Below, piece by piece: positions 49,686 through 58,794 of a stretch of 58,794 nucleotides of DNA. Location: positions 1 to 58,794 of the forward strand of contig UQUN01000016.1 in assembly GCA_900544175.1 (NCBI GenBank). Direction: 5' to 3'. A model generated the notes under the pieces. That model saw only the letters and a program-made list of their open reading frames with translations. It was not told the DNA's origin and made no database searches. The translations under genes and the position numbers were made by a program. This DNA comes from an uncultured Alistipes sp. Its GTDB lineage: Bacteria > Bacteroidota > Bacteroidia > Bacteroidales > UBA932. The number at the start of each line of letters is the position of its first letter. Within the stretch, counting starts at the first letter, position 1.

Positions 49686-52637
49686 TTACCGGAGCAGGTA
49701 GCCGCCCTGATCACCGCCTTCGGGGCCGAGTTCGATGATGTGGTCGGCGGCGGCGATGATGTAGGGGTTGTGCTCTACGACGATGATTGTGTGCCCTCTG
49801 TCGATGAGGGCTCGGAAAGAGGCGAGGAGTTTCTCGATGTCGTCGAAGTGCAGGCCGGTGGTGGGCTCGTCGAAGATGAATAGAATCGGTTTGTCCGCCG
49901 GACGGGAACGTTTTGTACCGGACGGCTGCAAATGTTTGCCGAGAATGTAGTCAGTGACTGTATCCTGACCGGATGGAGCAGTCAGACCAGGTATGGAATC
50001 TTTTCCGAGGCCGAGGAAGTAGGCGAGCTTGACTCTCTGGCTCTCGCCGCCGCTGAGGGTGCTGCTGTTCTGGCCGAGGGCTATGTAGCCCAGACCGACA
50101 TCGTGCAGGGGCATTAGCTTTGCTGCGATGCGGGATGCGGCCGGCTCTCCTGCCGAGCCGAAGAATTCAATGGCCTCGTCCACACTCATGTCGAGCACGT
50201 CGCTGATGTTCTTGCCGCGGTACTTGACTTCGAGTACATCCTGGATGAAACGCTTGCCTCCGCAGGACTCGCAGGTCATGACGATGTCGGCCATGAACTG
50301 CATGGGAATCTTGACGGTGCCCTCGCCGAGGCATTCCGGGCAGCGGCCTCCGTCGATGTTGAAGGAGAAATGCGAGTGGCCGAAGCCGTTGATCTTGGCC
50401 AACGGCTGCTCCGAGAAAAGTTTCCGGATGTCGTCGTAGGCCTTGATATAGGTCACGGGGTTGGAACGGGAACTGCGGCCTATGGGATTCTGGTCCACGA
50501 ACTCCACGGAGGATATGCGGTCCAGGTCGCCGCGCAGCTCCCGGAACGAGCCAGGCTTTGCCCCGACCTGGTTGAGCATGCGGTTGAGGGCAGGGTAGAG
50601 AATGTCGCCTACAAGGGTGGATTTGCCCGAGCCGCTTACACCGATGACGGCGGTCATGACGTTGAGGGGGAAGCGTACGTCTATGTTCTTGAGGTTGTTC
50701 TCACAGGCGTCGCAGACTTCGATGTACTGCTTCCAGGGCCGTTTGACAGGACTGATGGATATCTTCTTCCTGCCAAGCAGATATTCTAAGGTCAATGAAC
50801 GGGGCCATGCGGCCAGCAGTGCCGAAGCATCGGCCTCGGATATGTCCGAAGCCGGAGGAGGTCCGCAATAGACCACCTCGCCTCCGTGCTTTCCGGCCCG
50901 CGGCCCTATGTCTATCAGCCAGTCGGCGCTCCGGATGATCTCCTCGTCGTGCTCCACTACGATGACCGTGTTGCCGAGGTCGCGCAGCCTCTTAATGACT
51001 TCTATCAGACGTCCGGTATCGCGGCTGTGCAGGCCGATTGACGGCTCGTCGAGGATGTACATCGAGCCGGTCAGGCTGTTGCCGAGGGAGCAGACGATGC
51101 TGATGCGCTGGCTCTCGCCGCCGCTGAGGGTGTTGGACGCGCGGTTCAGGGTCAGATAGGACAGGCCGACGTGGTCGATATAGTCCAGGCGGTCGCGTAT
51201 CTCCTTTAGGGCGCGTGCGGCTATCTTCTCCTCGTAGGCCGGAAGCCGCAGCCCATCGAAGAAAGCTGTCAGGTCCTTGATGCTCATGCTCATCAGCTCG
51301 TGTATATTGCGTCCTCCGATGCGCACGTACAGGGCTTCCCTGCGCAGCCGGCTGCCTCCGCACTCGCGGCATACGGTCTTGCCCGAGTAGCGGCTTATCA
51401 TGTATTTGTTCTGTATCTTGTACCGTTTGGCCTCGAGTTCCTTGAAGAACGGATATATGCCGGTGATGTACCGGTTGCCGTTCCACAAGTCGCTCTTCTG
51501 CTTGGCCGTGAGGTCCTTGTATGGAGTATGCACCGGGAATCCGAACTTGTCCGCATTGGCCAGTACCTCCTCCTTGAAATATTTCATCACCTCTCCCTTC
51601 CAGCAGGCTACTGCGTCCTGATAGACGGACAGGGCCTGGTTCGGAATTACCAGAGATTCGTCGATTCCTATGATTTTCCCGAGTCCTCCGCAGACGGGGC
51701 AGGCGCCTACCGGACTGTTGTAGTTGAACATCCATTCCGTAGGCTCGGCGAACTGCATGCCGTCCGCTTCGAATAGGGATGAGAAGTGCAGTATGGCGTG
51801 CCCTTCCACGACAGGGGAGAACGCGCAGGCGATGTGCCCGTTTCCCTTGTCAAAGGCAGTACGCACGGAATCCATTGTCCTGTTCTCGGTCTCCTCGTCG
51901 GAAAATGTGCTGCTGTCGAAGGGGATACGGTCGACCATCAGGGCCACTTCCCTTCCTTCTGCGCGGCTCATGTCGGCCAGGAGCGAGTCGATTTTCTCCA
52001 TCCGTCCTGTATCGTCCCCAGACCCGTTTCCGGCCGGCATGACATATAGACGGGAAAATCCCTCTTCCTTGAGGTTGAGCAGCCTCTCTACGCGGAAAGC
52101 CTCCTCTTTCCAGCGGATGTCTGCTAAGATGAAGCAGATGCCGGGCCGGGAACTGTCGTCAGAATTGTCTGCAGCTGGGATTGAGGCAGCGAGTGCATGC
52201 AGCCGTTCCATGACGGATGCCACCGTGTCGCAGCGCACTTCCTCTCCGGTAACAGGAGAATAGGTATGTCCGATCTTGGCGAAGAGCACTCTCAGATAGT
52301 CGTATATTTCCGTGGTGCTGCCCACGGTGGAACGGGGATTGCGGGTGTTGACCCGTTGCTCTATCGCGATGGCCGGCGGTATGCCTGATATGCTCTCAAC
52401 TGGAGGCTTTGACATTCTGCCCAGAAACTGGCGGGCAAAAGACGAAAGGCTCTCCGCGAAGCGGCGCTGCCCCTCGGCGAAAAGGGTGTCGAATGCCAAG
52501 GAAGTCTTGCCGGATCCTGATACACCGGTTATGACTGTAAGTCTGTTTCTCGGAATGTCGACATCTATGCCTTTCAGGTTGTTTGCCTCCGCCTTGCGGA
52601 TATGTATGTACGGGTCTTCCTTTTCCATAATGTTCAT
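49686..52637 (-). CDS. uvrA: Excinuclease ABC subunit A
   Basis: 983 residues. Two ABC ATPase halves: the first Walker A GVSGSGKTSLAFDTLFAEGQ (about 39) and signature LSGGESQRISI, the second Walker A GVSGSGKSTL and signature LSGGESQRVKLAYF. The zinc modules are CPVCGGLG, CRECGGSRL, CPECLGEG and CESCGGKRF. It is the damage-recognition ATPase of nucleotide excision repair and loads UvrB. Its ATG overlaps the stop of the rel-family gene by 4 bp, so the uvrB-rel-uvrA genes are one transcript. A residues 150-250 region is longer than in E. coli UvrA. Confidence 0.96.
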   Translation of the reverse strand: MNIMEKEDPYIHIRKAEANNLKGIDVDIPRNRLTVITGVSGSGKTSLAFDTLFAEGQRRFAESLSSFARQFLGRMSKPPVESISGIPPAIAIEQRVNTRNPRSTVGSTTEIYDYLRVLFAKIGHTYSPVTGEEVRCDTVASVMERLHALAASIPAADNSDDSSRPGICFILADIRWKEEAFRVERLLNLKEEGFSRLYVMPAGNGSGDDTGRMEKIDSLLADMSRAEGREVALMVDRIPFDSSTFSDEETENRTMDSVRTAFDKGNGHIACAFSPVVEGHAILHFSSLFEADGMQFAEPTEWMFNYNSPVGACPVCGGLGKIIGIDESLVIPNQALSVYQDAVACWKGEVMKYFKEEVLANADKFGFPVHTPYKDLTAKQKSDLWNGNRYITGIYPFFKELEAKRYKIQNKYMISRYSGKTVCRECGGSRLRREALYVRIGGRNIHELMSMSIKDLTAFFDGLRLPAYEEKIAARALKEIRDRLDYIDHVGLSYLTLNRASNTLSGGESQRISIVCSLGNSLTGSMYILDEPSIGLHSRDTGRLIEVIKRLRDLGNTVIVVEHDEEIIRSADWLIDIGPRAGKHGGEVVYCGPPPASDISEADASALLAAWPRSLTLEYLLGRKKISISPVKRPWKQYIEVCDACENNLKNIDVRFPLNVMTAVIGVSGSGKSTLVGDILYPALNRMLNQVGAKPGSFRELRGDLDRISSVEFVDQNPIGRSSRSNPVTYIKAYDDIRKLFSEQPLAKINGFGHSHFSFNIDGGRCPECLGEGTVKIPMQFMADIVMTCESCGGKRFIQDVLEVKYRGKNISDVLDMSVDEAIEFFGSAGEPAASRIAAKLMPLHDVGLGYIALGQNSSTLSGGESQRVKLAYFLGLGKDSIPGLTAPSGQDTVTDYILGKHLQPSGTKRSRPADKPILFIFDEPTTGLHFDDIEKLLASFRALIDRGHTIIVVEHNPYIIAAADHIIELGPEGGDQGGYLLR

Positions 52638-54814
52638 TTTGATATTCTTGCAGCTGATACGACTCCACGGGTCCTGCGTATGGAAGATAGGATCTTGTCG
52701 AGCATTGCGTTGTTGGATACCGAAACCTGCATCCTGATATCGAATTCACCGTTGTTGCGTCCTCCTTTAGGTGTCATGGTCGACGATCTCACGGAGGCAC
52801 CGAAGTCGGTGGCTTTCTGTATGACAGACGGGTAGGCGGTGCTGTCGTCAGTGATTACTTTCACTGTGGTCTGGAAACTGGTGGTGGCTGTGGTCTCTCT
52901 CCATTTTACTTTCTGGATGCGGTATGGGTAGTTCTCTATCAGTCTTGCAGCATTGGGACATGACATGCGGTGTATCTTGATACCGTCCTTGACGGATACG
53001 AATCCGAAAACCTCGTCTCCGTATATGGGATTGCAGCACTTGGCCATTTTGTAGCTTACGTTGCTCAGTTTCCCGTCTATTACCATATAGTCATCCTGCT
53101 TCCCGGTGTCGTCATGCTGGACTCTGGCACTGGTCTGCGATGCCTCATGCCGTTCATTGCTTTGTACTGTATGAGGTTTCTCCTGAATTCCCGAGATGTA
53201 TGACTTTATGTCCATGATGTCGACACTGCCGTTTTCTATTGCGGCATATAGGTCGCTGATGTTCTTGAAGCCGTATTTCTTGCATAAAGCAGTCATGTCT
53301 TCGTCGGCAAGGGCCATTTTCCAGTTCTTCAGTCTCCTTTCCAGCAGCTCCCTGCCGGCTGAGGCTTTCTTAAGCTCCTCTTCTTTCAGCTTGAGCCTGA
53401 TCTTGTTGCGGGCCTTTGACGTGACCACGAAATTCAACCAGTCCGGAGAAGGCCGCTGGTTCTTTCCGCTTTTGATCTCCACCACCTGCCCTGTCTGCAG
53501 CCTGTCCTTTATCGAAGCCGGTCTTCCGTCAATTGTGGCACCTATGCATTTGATTCCCAGGTTGGTATGGATGCCAAAAGCGAAGTCCAGAACAGTGGCT
53601 CCCTTGGGCAGCCGGCGCAGTTCTCCGTCCGGGGTGAAGACGAATATGTCCTCGGACAGAAACCGGGAAACGTATTCGTAGTCGTTTCTGTTGTCGCTTT
53701 CGAGAATGTTGCGTACGCTCTGGAGCCAGGGAGTCAGGCCCTTTTCCTCCTTGATGCCCTTATAGGCCCAGTGTGAAGCCTGTCCGTTCTCGGCTATATC
53801 GTCCATGCGCCTTGTGCGGATCTGTACTTCCACGTATATGTCCCCACGGAAGTTGACGGTTGTGTGCAGGGACTCGTAGCCGCTGCTTTTGGGCTTGGAA
53901 ATCCAGTCCCTGAGCCGTGATGAGTCGGGTTTGTATTCATCTGCGACAATGGAGTATGCCTGCCAGCAGAGTTCGTGCTCCCTTTCCAGTGTGACATCCT
54001 GTCCAGTCTCTATGATGATGCGTACTGCCAGCAGGTCCATGACTTTTTCGAACGGGATGTCCTGCTTCTGCATTTTCTTCCATATGGACCACGGTGCTTT
54101 TGTGCGCTGTTTGTAGGTGACTTTCAGGCCGGCATCCGACAACTTGCGCTTTATAGGGATGAGGAATGCGTTGAGGAGTTCCTCACGTTCGGCAGCGGTG
54201 GCTTTGAGCTTGTTGGTGATCTCGCGGTATTTTTCCGGTTCTGTATGTCGGAAAAATATGTTCTCCATTTCGGTCTTTATGCCGTAGAGTCCGAGCTGGT
54301 GGGCTATGGGTATATACAGGAACATGGTCTCGGTAACCTTGCGTTCCTGGGATGTCTTGGGCAGCAGGTCTATGTTGCGCATGACGTCGAGACGGTCCGC
54401 AATCTTGATCAGCATCACTCTCGGATCCTTGGAATAGGATACTATCAGGCGCTTGTAGTTTTCTGCCTCCAGACGTGTCTCCTTAGGCTTGATTGCTGCT
54501 ATCTTGTTGAGGCTGTGCGCAATGTCAATGATGTCATTGGAAAACGCATCTTTGGGAAGGCTCTGCAGTATCTCTGGATAGAAGCGGATAGTCTCATGCA
54601 GGAATACGGCAATGACGGATTCGTAGCCAAGATGGATGTCCTCCGCTACTATGCGCGCTACTCCCAGAGGGTGCTCGATGAATGGATGCCGGTTTTCCCG
54701 GAGCTTGTCCTTCATGGCCTCATCGGCTATGCGGTATGCTTTGAGAATCTGCTCCTGCTGGCCGGAAGGGAAACAGGCCAGAATGGCGTTGAGTGTGTCT
54801 TGCTGTCCGTTCAT
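52634..54814 (-). CDS. RelA/SpoT-family (p)ppGpp synthetase with degenerate hydrolase domain
   Basis: 726 residues. The N-terminal HD domain is eroded: the usual LLHDVVEDT reads FLHETIRFYPE (residues 71-81), so the metal-binding His-Asp is His-Glu, and the later ADRLHNMRT is ADRLDVMRN. The synthetase domain follows (APWSIWKKMQ, LLAVRIII, SKPKSSGYESLHTTV, EVQIRTRRMDDIAENGQASHWAYKG), then TGS (IFVFTPDGELRRLPKGATVLDFAFGIH) and a C-terminal ACT region. It likely synthesises but cannot hydrolyse (p)ppGpp; a full Rel may exist elsewhere. It overlaps uvrB and uvrA by 4 bp each, tying alarmone synthesis to excision repair. Confidence 0.9.
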   Translation of the reverse strand: MNGQQDTLNAILACFPSGQQEQILKAYRIADEAMKDKLRENRHPFIEHPLGVARIVAEDIHLGYESVIAVFLHETIRFYPEILQSLPKDAFSNDIIDIAHSLNKIAAIKPKETRLEAENYKRLIVSYSKDPRVMLIKIADRLDVMRNIDLLPKTSQERKVTETMFLYIPIAHQLGLYGIKTEMENIFFRHTEPEKYREITNKLKATAAEREELLNAFLIPIKRKLSDAGLKVTYKQRTKAPWSIWKKMQKQDIPFEKVMDLLAVRIIIETGQDVTLEREHELCWQAYSIVADEYKPDSSRLRDWISKPKSSGYESLHTTVNFRGDIYVEVQIRTRRMDDIAENGQASHWAYKGIKEEKGLTPWLQSVRNILESDNRNDYEYVSRFLSEDIFVFTPDGELRRLPKGATVLDFAFGIHTNLGIKCIGATIDGRPASIKDRLQTGQVVEIKSGKNQRPSPDWLNFVVTSKARNKIRLKLKEEELKKASAGRELLERRLKNWKMALADEDMTALCKKYGFKNISDLYAAIENGSVDIMDIKSYISGIQEKPHTVQSNERHEASQTSARVQHDDTGKQDDYMVIDGKLSNVSYKMAKCCNPIYGDEVFGFVSVKDGIKIHRMSCPNAARLIENYPYRIQKVKWRETTATTSFQTTVKVITDDSTAYPSVIQKATDFGASVRSSTMTPKGGRNNGEFDIRMQVSVSNNAMLDKILSSIRRTRGVVSAARISK

Positions 54815-56811
54815 TTCCTGAGTTTCATGAGTTCATACATTTCATCCCTGTACCTGGCGGCCGACAGGAAGTCGAGGGCTTTTGCTGCCTCTTCCATTTT
54901 CTTTCTGGCGGCTTCGACGGCCTCAAGCAACTGTCTGGGGCTCATCTTCGATATCACCGGATCCTCTGCCACATAACGTATGTTCTCCTCCTCATCAGGT
55001 TCCTTGTAAGCTCCGTTTATGGATGCCAAGGAATTCTTCTTGTCATTGCGCACCTGGGTGGGTGTGATGTGGTGCTTCTCGTTGTACTCGGCCTGCTTGG
55101 CGCGGCGGCGGTTGGTCTCGTCAATCGTCTTCTGCATGGAGCCGGTGATTGTGTCAGCGTACATTATCACAAGACCATTCAGATTTCGTGCCGCACGTCC
55201 CGCGATCTGGGTCAGGGCCCGGTCGGAACGCAGGAATCCCTCCTTGTCCGCATCGATTATCGCCACCAGAGATACATCCGGCAGGTCCAGCCCTTCGCGC
55301 AGCAGGTTGACTCCCACTAATACATCGAACCTGCCTGCCTTGAAGTCCTCGATGATTTCCACTCTTTCCAGCGTGTCCACGTCCGAATGTATGTAGCGGC
55401 ACCGTACCTGCCGTTTTGTCAAGAATTTCTCCAGTTCCTCTGCCATGCGTTTGGTAAGGGTGGTAACCAGCACCCGCTCGTCCTTCTCCGTACGCAGCTC
55501 TATCTCCTCCATCAGGTCGTCGATCTGGTTCTTGGATGGCCGTACCTCTATAGGAGGGTCCAGCAGGCCGGTGGGGCGGACTACCTGCTCAACAATCAGT
55601 CCCTCGCTCTTCTCCAGCTCGTAGTCTCCTGGCGTCGCGCTGACAAAGACCCTCTGTCCTAAGATGTTCTCGAATTCATCGAATTTAAGCGGCCTGTTGT
55701 CAGCGGCGGCGGGAAGGCGGAATCCGTATTCGATCAGAACCTCCTTGCGGGAGCGGTCGCCTCCGTACATGGCCCTTACCTGCGGGAGCGTGACGTGGCT
55801 CTCGTCGATGAATGTTATGAAGTCCTTGGGAAAATAGTCTATGAGACAGAATGGCCGCTGCCCTGCGCTCCTTCCGTCGAAGTATCTGGAATAGTTCTCG
55901 ATGCCTGGACAGTATCCTAATTCCTTGATCATCTCCAGGTCGTACTCGACCCTTTTCTTGAGACGGTTGGCTTCATGCTGCTTGCCTATCGAACTGAAAT
56001 ATTCGCACTGACGCACCATGTCGTCCTGAATCATCCTTATGGCCTGTATAGTGCGCTCCTTGGTGGTGACGAAGATGTTGGCCGGGTATATCGTGACTTC
56101 TTCAGTATTCTCGATGGTCATGCCGGTGAGCAGATCTATGATTTCCAGCTCTTCTACGGTGTCGCCGAAAAATACTATACGGTATCCGGTGTCTGCGTAG
56201 GCCAGGTAGATGTCTATGGTATCCCCTTTGACCCTGAAGGTCCCGCGCTTGAACTCTGCGTCACTGCGGGAGTACAGGGCATCCACGAGACGGTACAGCA
56301 GCTTGTTGCGGCTGATGCGCATGCCGGTGTTGAGGATGATGGTGTTGTCGTGGAAGTCCTGCGGATTGCCGATGCCGTATAGACAGGAGACGGAGGAAAT
56401 CACAATCACGTCGCGGCGGCCCGAGAGCAGGGCTGAGGAAGCGGACAGGCGCAGTTTCTCTATCTCGTCGTTGATGCTCAGGTCCTTCTCTATGTAGGTG
56501 TCGGTCACGGGGAGGTATGCCTCAGGCTGGTAGTAGTCGTAGTAGGATACGAAATACTCTACGGCATTGTCCGGGAAAAAGGACTTGAATTCCCCGTAGA
56601 GCTGTGCTGCCAGGGTCTTGTTGTGGCTCAGGATCAGCGCCGGCCTCTGTAGCCGTTCGATGACATTGGCCATCGTGAACGTCTTGCCCGAGCCTGTGAC
56701 TCCCAACAGGGTCACGGCGTCAGCTCCGGCATTGACGGCCTCGCATATCTCCTTGATGGCTTCCGGCTGGTCGCCGGTGGGACGGTAAGGTGACTGAATC
56801 TTGAACGGCAT
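54811..56811 (-). CDS. uvrB: Excinuclease ABC subunit B
   Basis: 666 residues. Walker A GVTGSGKTFTMANV (about 37), the beta-hairpin YYDYYQPEAYLPVTDTYIEKD (about 90-110), helicase motifs FIDESHVTLPQ and the C-terminal UVR motif (LEAVEAARKKMEEAAKALDF). UvrB verifies damage and recruits UvrC. uvrC is not in the window. First gene of the uvrB-rel-uvrA operon. Confidence 0.97.
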   Translation of the reverse strand: MPFKIQSPYRPTGDQPEAIKEICEAVNAGADAVTLLGVTGSGKTFTMANVIERLQRPALILSHNKTLAAQLYGEFKSFFPDNAVEYFVSYYDYYQPEAYLPVTDTYIEKDLSINDEIEKLRLSASSALLSGRRDVIVISSVSCLYGIGNPQDFHDNTIILNTGMRISRNKLLYRLVDALYSRSDAEFKRGTFRVKGDTIDIYLAYADTGYRIVFFGDTVEELEIIDLLTGMTIENTEEVTIYPANIFVTTKERTIQAIRMIQDDMVRQCEYFSSIGKQHEANRLKKRVEYDLEMIKELGYCPGIENYSRYFDGRSAGQRPFCLIDYFPKDFITFIDESHVTLPQVRAMYGGDRSRKEVLIEYGFRLPAAADNRPLKFDEFENILGQRVFVSATPGDYELEKSEGLIVEQVVRPTGLLDPPIEVRPSKNQIDDLMEEIELRTEKDERVLVTTLTKRMAEELEKFLTKRQVRCRYIHSDVDTLERVEIIEDFKAGRFDVLVGVNLLREGLDLPDVSLVAIIDADKEGFLRSDRALTQIAGRAARNLNGLVIMYADTITGSMQKTIDETNRRRAKQAEYNEKHHITPTQVRNDKKNSLASINGAYKEPDEEENIRYVAEDPVISKMSPRQLLEAVEAARKKMEEAAKALDFLSAARYRDEMYELMKLRK

Positions 56812-56836
56812 TATCGGTAACAGGTCAAATCAACCT

Positions 56837-56845
56837 GCGAATATA
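56837..56845 (-). promoter_or_regulatory. -7 box of the uvrB-rel-uvrA operon
   Basis: Minus strand TATATTCGC, 26 bp before the uvrB ATG (one mismatch, C for T). The shared dyad is absent from the corresponding upstream position. Confidence 0.45.
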
Positions 56846-56944
56846 GCAACTTCCGGCGAGAATTCTGCAGGATTCCTTATAGGATTGCGGCAAAGGGGCC
56901 TGCGATAGGTGATCTGAGCAAGGGGTAGGGGCCAGGATGTGGGG

Positions 56945-58009
56945 TCAGAGCATCAGGGTGAGGTAGAAGATGAGCATGGTGCGCTTTTTCATGACGGGGT
57001 AGGAGATGATGTCGGGGTCGTCGGTGGTCTTGTAGGTGTGGCGGTGGAAGCCGGATGTGAAGATGAGGGCCGGGATGCCGGCTTCATGGAAGACGATCTG
57101 GTCGGAGAGCCGGTAGAACAGGTCGGTGAAGTTCTCGCTGCCGTAGAAGGTGTGGTCGATGTCCAGGTTTATGTTATAGTAGCGGTTGCACATGTCGATG
57201 AGGCCGCGGTGCTTCTTGGGCAGAGTATTCTCTCCAAGTACAATGACGAAATTGGTGTCGGCTTCGTGAACCGGTTCGAGGACCGTGCCTATCTGGTCTA
57301 TGTTGATGGCACAGATAATCCGGTCTTTAGGAATGCCGGGAAATTCCTCCTCGGGGTTGCGTGATGTGTCTGACGCCGGTCTGATAGTTGAGATGGATGC
57401 GGACATGGATTCTTTTTGGATGAGGCGGTCGACAAAGGCTTTCGAGCCGGCCATGTTCAGCTCCTTGGCGTCTAAGGCGGCGAATATGATGTTCTTGTCC
57501 GGACCGGTCTTGGTTTTCCTCATTGTTCCGAACATGTCCGCGAGGTTCAGCAGGACTGTTACGCCTGAAGCGTTGTCATCGGCACCGTTGTAGATGTTGC
57601 CGTCCAGAATGCCCAGGTGGTCGTAATGTGCGGTTATTATGATGTACTCGTCGGACGGGACGGCACTCGGCACTATTCCTATTATATTGCGGCCTGCTGC
57701 GTTGCTTGCGGAGTCTGCCGGAAAGGGCTGGTAGAAACTGTTTCCGCATAACGGTTCCAGTCCGTATTTCTGGAAATGGGTCTCAATGTACCTTGCGGTC
57801 CTGATTGCGTCTATAGAGCCGGTGGCCCGTCCGTGATTCATGTCGTGGGCCAGCCAGGTCATGATCCTCTCCTGCTTGGCCGGATAGATTATCTGTTCGT
57901 ACATGGTGTACGGTCCAAGTGAACGCCTGCGGTCCTGTGCCTGCATGGCGACGGATGTCAACGACATCAAAGCCAGTATCAGCAGTGTTATGTTGGATTT
58001 TCCTGTCAC
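56945..58009 (-). CDS. M28-family zinc peptidase-like exported protein
   Basis: 354 residues with a signal peptide (MTGKSNITLLILALMSLTSV, cleaved about 25). Zinc motifs: TAHYDHLG (His128), NGADDNASG (Asp144), FAALDAKELNMAGS, INIDQIG and a late HRHTYKTTDD. In classic M28 enzymes the third motif is EE, general base then zinc ligand; here it is Lys182-Glu183. The zinc ligand remains, the base is replaced. It may have altered activity, or the family in Bacteroidetes may use another residue. It is in an operon with the acetyltransferase gene 15 bp upstream. Confidence 0.85.
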   Translation of the reverse strand: MTGKSNITLLILALMSLTSVAMQAQDRRRSLGPYTMYEQIIYPAKQERIMTWLAHDMNHGRATGSIDAIRTARYIETHFQKYGLEPLCGNSFYQPFPADSASNAAGRNIIGIVPSAVPSDEYIIITAHYDHLGILDGNIYNGADDNASGVTVLLNLADMFGTMRKTKTGPDKNIIFAALDAKELNMAGSKAFVDRLIQKESMSASISTIRPASDTSRNPEEEFPGIPKDRIICAINIDQIGTVLEPVHEADTNFVIVLGENTLPKKHRGLIDMCNRYYNINLDIDHTFYGSENFTDLFYRLSDQIVFHEAGIPALIFTSGFHRHTYKTTDDPDIISYPVMKKRTMLIFYLTLML

Positions 58010-58024
58010 TGTCCGGGTGTGCTG

Positions 58025-58585
58025 TCAGATTCGTTTGATGATGCGGGCCGGAACACCTCCGACGATGCAGTTGGCAGGAACATCTTTGGTTACAACGGCT
58101 CCAGCCGCAACGATTGAATTGTCCCCGATAGTCACCCCCTTTGTGATTGTGGAGTTTGAGCCTACCCAGACCCTTTTGCCGAGTACGATGGGTGCAGGAT
58201 ATGTGTTGCGTCGGTCCTCGGGAGTGATGCCGTGGTCGAGGGTCGCGAAGACCACGTTGTGCCCTATCTGACAGCCGTCTCCGATTACCACTCCGCCGTG
58301 GTCCTGGAAATGGCAGCAGGCATTGATGAACACATTCTTTCCTACCGTGATGTTCTTTCCGAAGTCAGCGTACAGCGGCGGAAATACCTTGAACGTCGGA
58401 TCCACCGGCTTCCCGAACAGCCGCGAGAGCAGCTCCCGTACCTCGTCCGCCTCGTGATAGGAGCTGTTCAGCTCGAAGGTTATCTTCCGAGCCTCATCGC
58501 TCATCCTGTCCATAAATTCGTATATCTCGGGGGTGTTCAGTGCTTTCCCCGTCTTGACGAAATCCAAGAATTCTTTCAGTTCCAT
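58025..58585 (-). CDS. Maltose/galactoside O-acetyltransferase-like enzyme (hexapeptide repeat)
   Basis: 186 residues. The N-terminal Mac domain (MELKEFLDFVKTGKALNTPE) and the left-handed beta-helix (VFINACCHFQDHGGVVIGDGCQIG, NSTITKGVTIGDNSIVAAGAVVTKDVPAN) are those of sugar O-acetyltransferases (LacA/Maa class). It transfers acetyl from acetyl-CoA to a sugar hydroxyl. The catalytic histidine lies in ATLDHGI. The first gene of an operon with the M28 protein. Confidence 0.93.
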   Translation of the reverse strand: MELKEFLDFVKTGKALNTPEIYEFMDRMSDEARKITFELNSSYHEADEVRELLSRLFGKPVDPTFKVFPPLYADFGKNITVGKNVFINACCHFQDHGGVVIGDGCQIGHNVVFATLDHGITPEDRRNTYPAPIVLGKRVWVGSNSTITKGVTIGDNSIVAAGAVVTKDVPANCIVGGVPARIIKRI

Positions 58586-58605
58586 TCTTTGTCTGATTGA
58601 TCGTG

Positions 58606-58614
58606 CGAATATAC
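58606..58614 (-). promoter_or_regulatory. -7 box of the acetyltransferase-M28 operon
   Basis: Minus strand TATATTCGC, the same one-mismatch form as before uvrB, 21 bp before the ATG. The remaining 180 bp to the window end hold no gene I can support. Confidence 0.45.
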
Positions 58615-58794
58615 GAACTTATTTATAAACCAAGCATCATGAAAATGGCTTTCGGTGAGTTCTGTTTTGACAAATTGCCGATTTGTAGTATTTTATCTGA
58701 CCGCTTTTGCGCTTGTTTTACGAAATGTTCTTAATTTCGTGTACCAGCATGAAAAAGTAGACACAGAAAAAATAATTCAGTTAAACATTTTTTC

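Noticed and set aside
53975..54976. Plus-strand open frame opposite the rel and uvrB genes
   Set aside because: Antisense to conserved Rel and UvrB domains and crosses their junction.
1..58794. tRNA, rRNA or tmRNA genes
   Set aside because: No cloverleaf with a GTTC/TTCGA arm or rRNA signature was noticed on reading both strands; a covariance search would be decisive.

Overview
The window reads as Bacteroidales chromosome. Promoters repeatedly show the Bacteroidetes -7 box TAnnTTTG(C), Shine-Dalgarno sites are scarce, and many families are typical of the order (DUF4252, DUF3857, DUF3791/DUF3990, Bacteroides-type Rpn/PD-(D/E)XK proteins). Genus cannot be fixed from sequence alone; Rikenellaceae-like or Muribaculaceae-like lineages are both possible.

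Layout. 0-5.3 kb: a decayed tyrosine recombinase, an acetyl-CoA hydrolase/CoA-transferase, an ECF sigma/anti-sigma operon with a DUF4252 protein and a barrel-like protein, and a DUF362 lipoprotein. 5.4-29.5 kb: an accessory region of small, partly AT-rich modules. It holds a DUF3791-DUF3990-DUF3791 trio, two WYL-domain regulators (the second in an operon with a phospholipase D-fold nuclease), an AAA+ ATPase beside a truncated paralogue, a DEDDh exonuclease, a RelE-type toxin pair whose toxin has lost its catalytic tail, a uracil-DNA-glycosylase-fold protein followed by two DUF262 proteins, two cytosolic leucine-rich-repeat proteins, a DIP1984 protein, a SPOUT RNA methyltransferase with a phosphoesterase, an FtsK-type translocase without membrane segments, a DUF4143 ATPase, a divergent DprA with a partner, and the RNA ligase RtcB. 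29.6-36.5 kb: mazG, tcdA, a sugar cupin, an Rpn nuclease and two DUF3857 proteins. 36.5-44.9 kb: an electron-bifurcating [FeFe] hydrogenase (HydB-HydA-HydC) preceded by a second hydrogenase-like iron-sulfur protein and paired DRTGG/HATPase genes plus a PHP protein. 45-58.8 kb: prfA, two transporters, a Crp-type regulator, small membrane or secreted proteins, a tightly overlapping uvrB-rel-uvrA operon, an M28 peptidase and a hexapeptide acetyltransferase.

Main observation. Seven promoters between 7.4 and 29.5 kb carry the same 23-bp dyad (about CWTGNGCY-N7-GGCNYAAG), always exactly 7 bp before the -7 box. They drive the first WYL regulator itself, a leucine-rich-repeat protein, DIP1984, the SPOUT methyltransferase plus phosphoesterase, the FtsK-like translocase, the DprA operon and rtcB. 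This looks like a local, probably genome-wide, nucleic-acid-stress regulon. The WYL protein is the obvious candidate regulator. Its architecture (an element near -26 replacing the usual -33 box) resembles the promoters used by mycobacterial PafBC, which is also a WYL regulator. Other candidates for new biology are the glycosylase-fold + double-DUF262 module, a dispersed stem-loop repeat with conserved loop and changed stems, and the uvrB-rel-uvrA arrangement.
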